Positions 4,916-8,009 of a stretch of DNA of 8,009 bases are shown piece by piece; the first letter of the stretch is position 1; the number at the start of each line of letters is the position of its first letter. A program made the position numbers and the translations under genes. The stretch is from Methylococcaceae bacterium (GTDB taxonomy: Bacteria; Pseudomonadota; Gammaproteobacteria; Methylococcales; Methylococcaceae). The notes beneath the pieces were generated by a model. That model saw nothing but the letters and a program-made list of their open reading frames with translations. It was not told where the DNA came from and ran no database searches. Location: NCBI GenBank assembly GCA_005792805.1, contig SXQV01000091.1, positions 1-8,009 of the forward strand, written 5' to 3'.

Positions 4916-7360
4916 ATGAAGAAAAAAATGAAACTCGTCGTGATCGGAAACGGCATGGCCGGTATTCGAACGGTCGAAGAGCTGTTGAAGATGGCTCCTG
5001 ATCTCTACGACATCAGCGTCTTCGGCGCCGAGCCCCACTGCAACTACAACAGGATTCTGCTTTCCCCGGTTCTGGCCGGGGAAAAGTCGCTGAATGACAT
5101 CATCCTCAATCAGGAGGATTGGTACACCGAGCATCACATCACGCTTTACAAGGGGGAAAAGGCGACCCTGATAGACCGGAAAAACCGTTCGGTTATCGGC
5201 GAGTTGGGGGCTCGCGCCGACTATGACCGGCTCCTGATTGCGACGGGATCCTCACCCTTCATTTTGCCCATCCCCGGCCGGGAGCTTTCCGGTGTCGTGG
5301 CTTTTCGCGACATCAAGGATGTGGACCAGATGCTCGAAGCCGCCAGAACAGGGCGGCATGCGGTCGTGATCGGTGGTGGCCTGCTGGGGCTTGAGGCGGC
5401 CAATGGTCTCAGGAAACAGGGGATGGATGTCACCGTGGTTCACAACATGACGAGCCTGATGGAGCGCCAGCTGGATGAACCCGCCGCCAGTTTGCTCCAG
5501 AACTCTCTTGAACAGAGCGGCCTTTCATTCCTCATTGCCGCTCAGACCGAGGCCATCATCGGGGAAAACAGGGTTCGCGCGGTCAGGTTCAAGGATGGTC
5601 TGGAAATTCCCGCTGACCTGGTGGTAATGGCCGTCGGGATTCGGCCCAATATCGAACTGGCAAAAGCCTCGGGCATTCACTGCGAACGGGGGATTATCGT
5701 CAGCGACACGATGCAGACCTACGATCCCAGTGTGTATGCCGTGGGTGAGTGTGTCCAGCATCGGGGCGAGTTATTCGGCCTCGTGGCTCCGACTTTCGAG
5801 CAGGCCAAGGTTTGTGCGAATCAGCTGGCGGAAGTGGGGTCTGGCCGCTATCGGGGCTCGGTGACTTCAACCAAGCTCAAGGTTACGGGCATTGATCTTT
5901 TTTCGGCGGGTGACTTCAAGGGCGGCGAGGGTTTTGAAGAGCTGGTCATGCAGGATCCGTCCCGTGGGATCTACAAGAAGCTGGTCGTCAAGGACAATCG
6001 CATTCGTGGAGCCGTTCTCTACGGGGATACGGTGGCTGGGGGCTGGTACTTCCAGTTAATGCGAGAGTCGACCGATATTCAGAGCTTCAGGGAATCGATC
6101 CTTTTCGGACATTCCAATATGGCCGATGAGGGCCGTGATGGTCAGAGTATCGCCAGCATGTCGGATGATGCCGAAGTCTGTGGCTGCAATGGGGTGTGCA
6201 AAAAAACCGTTGTTGACGCCATTCTTGAAAAAAAGCTCTTCACGCTTGATGAGGTCAGGGCGCATACCAAGGCTTCTTCCTCGTGCGGTTCCTGCACGGG
6301 TCTGGTGGAGCAAATCCTTCAGGCAACCGTAGGCAACTATGATCCGACACCGGCAGAAAAGCCGGTGTGTGCCTGTACGACACATGCGCATGATGCCGTC
6401 AGGCAACAGATCGCCCAGCGGGGACTCAAGAGCCTCGACGCCATTTTCAGAAGCCTCGATTGGCAAACCCCCGATGGCTGCCAAAAGTGCCGGCCGGCAC
6501 TGAACTATTACCTGCTTTGCGCCTGGCCTTCTGAGTATCGGGATGATCCCAATTCACGCTTCATCAATGAAAGAGTCCATGCAAACATTCAAAAAGATGG
6601 GACCTACTCCGTGGTGCCCCGGATGTGGGGAGGCCTGACCACGCCGGATGAATTACGTGCTATTGCGGGCGTCGCCGACAAGTTCCAGATTCCCACCGTC
6701 AAAGTGACGGGCGGGCAGAGGATCGATCTGCTGGGGGTGAAGAAAGAGGATTTGCCTGCCGTGTGGGCAGAACTCAATTCGGCTGGCATGGTTTCCGGAC
6801 ATGCGTATGGCAAGAGTCTTCGCACGGTCAAAACCTGTGTGGGTTCGGAATGGTGTCGTTTTGGCACCCAGGACTCCACCGGTCTCGGCGTCAAGCTTGA
6901 AAAAATGACCTGGGGCTCCTGGACTCCTCACAAATTCAAGATGGCCGTTTCCGGATGTCCTCGCAACTGCGCTGAAGCAACCATCAAGGATTTTGGAATC
7001 ATCTGCGTCGATTCCGGCTATGAGATCCATGTCGGAGGGAATGGAGGGATCAAGATCAGAGGAACCGATCTTCTGGTCAAAGTCAGTTCAGAGACTGAAG
7101 TTTTTGAGTATTGCGGCGCATTCATGCAGATCTATCGCGAAGAAGGGCGATATCTGGAGCGGACTGCACCCTGGATCGAGCGTGTAGGCCTTGCCTACGT
7201 CAAGTCCCGCCTTGAGAACGCCGAGGAGCGGCAACGGCTCTTCGAAAAATTCAAGGTCTCCCAGGAAACCGCCCAGGTCGATCCCTGGGCGGAACTTTCA
7301 AAACCCGCCGCGCGCAGCGAGTTTGTTGCCATTGCCAGCCTGGAGAATAGCCATGTCTGA
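4916..7360 (+). CDS. nirB: NirB, NADH-dependent assimilatory nitrite reductase large subunit
   Basis: An 814-residue cytoplasmic enzyme that reduces nitrite to ammonium with NADH. Order of domains: FAD-binding pyridine nucleotide-disulfide reductase module (GNGMAG at 11-16; NAD-binding VVIGGGLLG near 150-158); first BFD-type [2Fe-2S] domain with C422, C424, C457 and C460 (CGCNGVC...CGSC); second BFD-like module with C485, C487, C522 and C525; ferredoxin-like half-domain; and the siroheme/[4Fe-4S] domain with C641 and C647 (TCVGSEWC), C681 and C685 (SGCPRNC). All cofactor ligands are present and the length is close to the family norm (about 800-850). The ATG at 4916 follows a GAGAGAG ribosome site; the frame is open back to an ATG at 4799, but that would lie in the terminator-containing leader. 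nirD overlaps its 3' end by 8 bp. Confidence 0.95.
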   Translation: MKKKMKLVVIGNGMAGIRTVEELLKMAPDLYDISVFGAEPHCNYNRILLSPVLAGEKSLNDIILNQEDWYTEHHITLYKGEKATLIDRKNRSVIGELGARADYDRLLIATGSSPFILPIPGRELSGVVAFRDIKDVDQMLEAARTGRHAVVIGGGLLGLEAANGLRKQGMDVTVVHNMTSLMERQLDEPAASLLQNSLEQSGLSFLIAAQTEAIIGENRVRAVRFKDGLEIPADLVVMAVGIRPNIELAKASGIHCERGIIVSDTMQTYDPSVYAVGECVQHRGELFGLVAPTFEQAKVCANQLAEVGSGRYRGSVTSTKLKVTGIDLFSAGDFKGGEGFEELVMQDPSRGIYKKLVVKDNRIRGAVLYGDTVAGGWYFQLMRESTDIQSFRESILFGHSNMADEGRDGQSIASMSDDAEVCGCNGVCKKTVVDAILEKKLFTLDEVRAHTKASSSCGSCTGLVEQILQATVGNYDPTPAEKPVCACTTHAHDAVRQQIAQRGLKSLDAIFRSLDWQTPDGCQKCRPALNYYLLCAWPSEYRDDPNSRFINERVHANIQKDGTYSVVPRMWGGLTTPDELRAIAGVADKFQIPTVKVTGGQRIDLLGVKKEDLPAVWAELNSAGMVSGHAYGKSLRTVKTCVGSEWCRFGTQDSTGLGVKLEKMTWGSWTPHKFKMAVSGCPRNCAEATIKDFGIICVDSGYEIHVGGNGGIKIRGTDLLVKVSSETEVFEYCGAFMQIYREEGRYLERTAPWIERVGLAYVKSRLENAEERQRLFEKFKVSQETAQVDPWAELSKPAARSEFVAIASLENSHV

Positions 7361-7661
7361 GTGGATTCAAATCGGTGCAGTGCTGGATTTTCCCAGACAA
7401 GGAAGCCGGGTGGTTGAATCACCGAAGGGTGCGATTGCGGTTTTCAGGACCCAGGATGACCGTTTTTTTGCCCTGCATGATCGTTGTCCTCACCGGGGTG
7501 GACCCCTGTCACAAGGGATTGTGTACGGTCATCGGATTGCCTGTCCTTTGCACAGTTGGGTCATTGAGCTCGAAACGGGTGAAGCGGTTGCACCTGATGA
7601 GGGAGAAACGGCCTGTTTTCAGATCCGGGAAGATCAGGGAAATATCTACCTCAAGGTTTAG
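7353..7661 (+). CDS. nirD: NirD, nitrite reductase small subunit with Rieske domain
   Basis: A 102-residue NirD-type protein made of one Rieske-like domain. It keeps the full [2Fe-2S] ligand set, C45-P-H47 and C64-PL-H67, with 16 residues between the pairs. Some NirD proteins, such as that of E. coli, lack these residues, so this subunit may carry a cluster and take part in electron transfer to NirB. The ATG at 7353 has GGAG (7342-7345) upstream and overlaps the end of nirB by 8 bp, which points to translational coupling and a fixed subunit ratio. Confidence 0.93.
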   Translation: MSEWIQIGAVLDFPRQGSRVVESPKGAIAVFRTQDDRFFALHDRCPHRGGPLSQGIVYGHRIACPLHSWVIELETGEAVAPDEGETACFQIREDQGNIYLKV

Positions 7662-7673
7662 GGATCAGCAGTG

Positions 7674-8009
7674 ATGGCCACGATGAAAGACATCCGCACC
7701 ACCCGCACGACCTGCCCCTATTGCGGGGTGGGCTGTGGAGTTTTGGTAACCCCCAATGGCCCGGAAGCCGCGCAGGTCCGGGGTGATCCGGAGCATCCCG
7801 CCAATCGCGGACGGTTATGCTCCAAAGGCTCAGCCCTGGGGGAAACCCTGAGTCTGAGTGGCCGGCTTTTGTACCCAAGCATGAATGGACGTCGCGTGAC
7901 CTGGGATCAGGCACTGACGGAAGTGGCGGCAAGATTCAAGGCGTCCATTGAAAACCACGGGCCTGAATCGGTAGCGATCTACGGGTCCGGCCAGTTGCTC
8001 ACGGAAGAC
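7674..8009 (+). CDS. nasA: NasA/NasC-type assimilatory nitrate reductase catalytic subunit (partial, N-terminus)
   Basis: The first 112 codons of a molybdopterin oxidoreductase, open to the right edge of the window. The N-terminus carries the [4Fe-4S] motif C14-PY-C17-GVG-C21 and C49 (RGRLCSKG), followed by the typical stretch LLYPSMNGRRVTWDQALTEV and SVAIYGSGQL, as in Mo-bis-MGD assimilatory nitrate reductases. It has no twin-arginine signal, so it is a cytoplasmic enzyme of the NasA class rather than periplasmic NapA. It reduces nitrate to nitrite, the substrate of NirBD. The ATG at 7674 is 12 bp after the nirD stop, with AGGGA (7660-7664) upstream; a GTG at 7671 and an ATG at 7683 are alternative starts. 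The family is usually about 900 residues, and its C-terminal part is not visible here. Confidence 0.93.
   Translation, partial: MATMKDIRTTRTTCPYCGVGCGVLVTPNGPEAAQVRGDPEHPANRGRLCSKGSALGETLSLSGRLLYPSMNGRRVTWDQALTEVAARFKASIENHGPESVAIYGSGQLLTED

Overview
The window looks like chromosomal DNA from a proteobacterium, most likely a gammaproteobacterium. Reasons: moderately high G+C, strong Shine-Dalgarno sequences, two sigma-54 type promoters, and a nitrate-assimilation cluster that carries a fused PP2C phosphatase/Ser-Thr kinase gene, an arrangement I associate with that group. I cannot name the genus. No rRNA, tRNA, insertion sequence or CRISPR array is visible.

Left part (1-1378): a compact mercury-response locus. 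merR is read leftward. It diverges from merT, merP and a small cysteine-rich GDCCVxC-family gene, which are read rightward from a typical mer operator/promoter. These encode a Hg(II) sensor, an inner-membrane Hg(II) transporter, a periplasmic Hg(II)-binding protein and a probable metal-handling protein. No merA (mercuric reductase) is present in the window.

Centre and right part (1379-8009): a nitrate-assimilation locus read rightward: a NarK/NasA-type nitrate transporter, a PP2C phosphatase-Ser/Thr kinase fusion with a C-terminal membrane anchor, nirB and nirD (NADH-dependent nitrite reductase), and the start of nasA (assimilatory molybdopterin nitrate reductase), which runs off the right end. 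Nitrate is imported, reduced to nitrite by NasA and then to ammonium by NirBD.

The most interesting content is in the two non-coding leaders, before the transporter (about 1516-1661) and before nirB (about 4690-4915). Each has a sigma-54 -24/-12 element with the form TGGCAT-N5-CTGCTT. Each is followed at once by two RNA hairpins with six-base loops carrying A at loop position 1 and G at position 4, the signature of ANTAR-protein targets (NasR/NasT/AmiR/EutV family). Each then has an intrinsic terminator whose left arm reuses the 3' arm of the second hexaloop hairpin. The two operon segments therefore appear to share two levels of control: nitrogen limitation through NtrC and sigma-54 (a clear NtrC-like palindrome lies upstream of the nirB promoter), and nitrate/nitrite through an ANTAR antiterminator such as NasT. 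No gene for that protein is in the window. The kinase-phosphatase between transporter and reductase may add a post-translational level.
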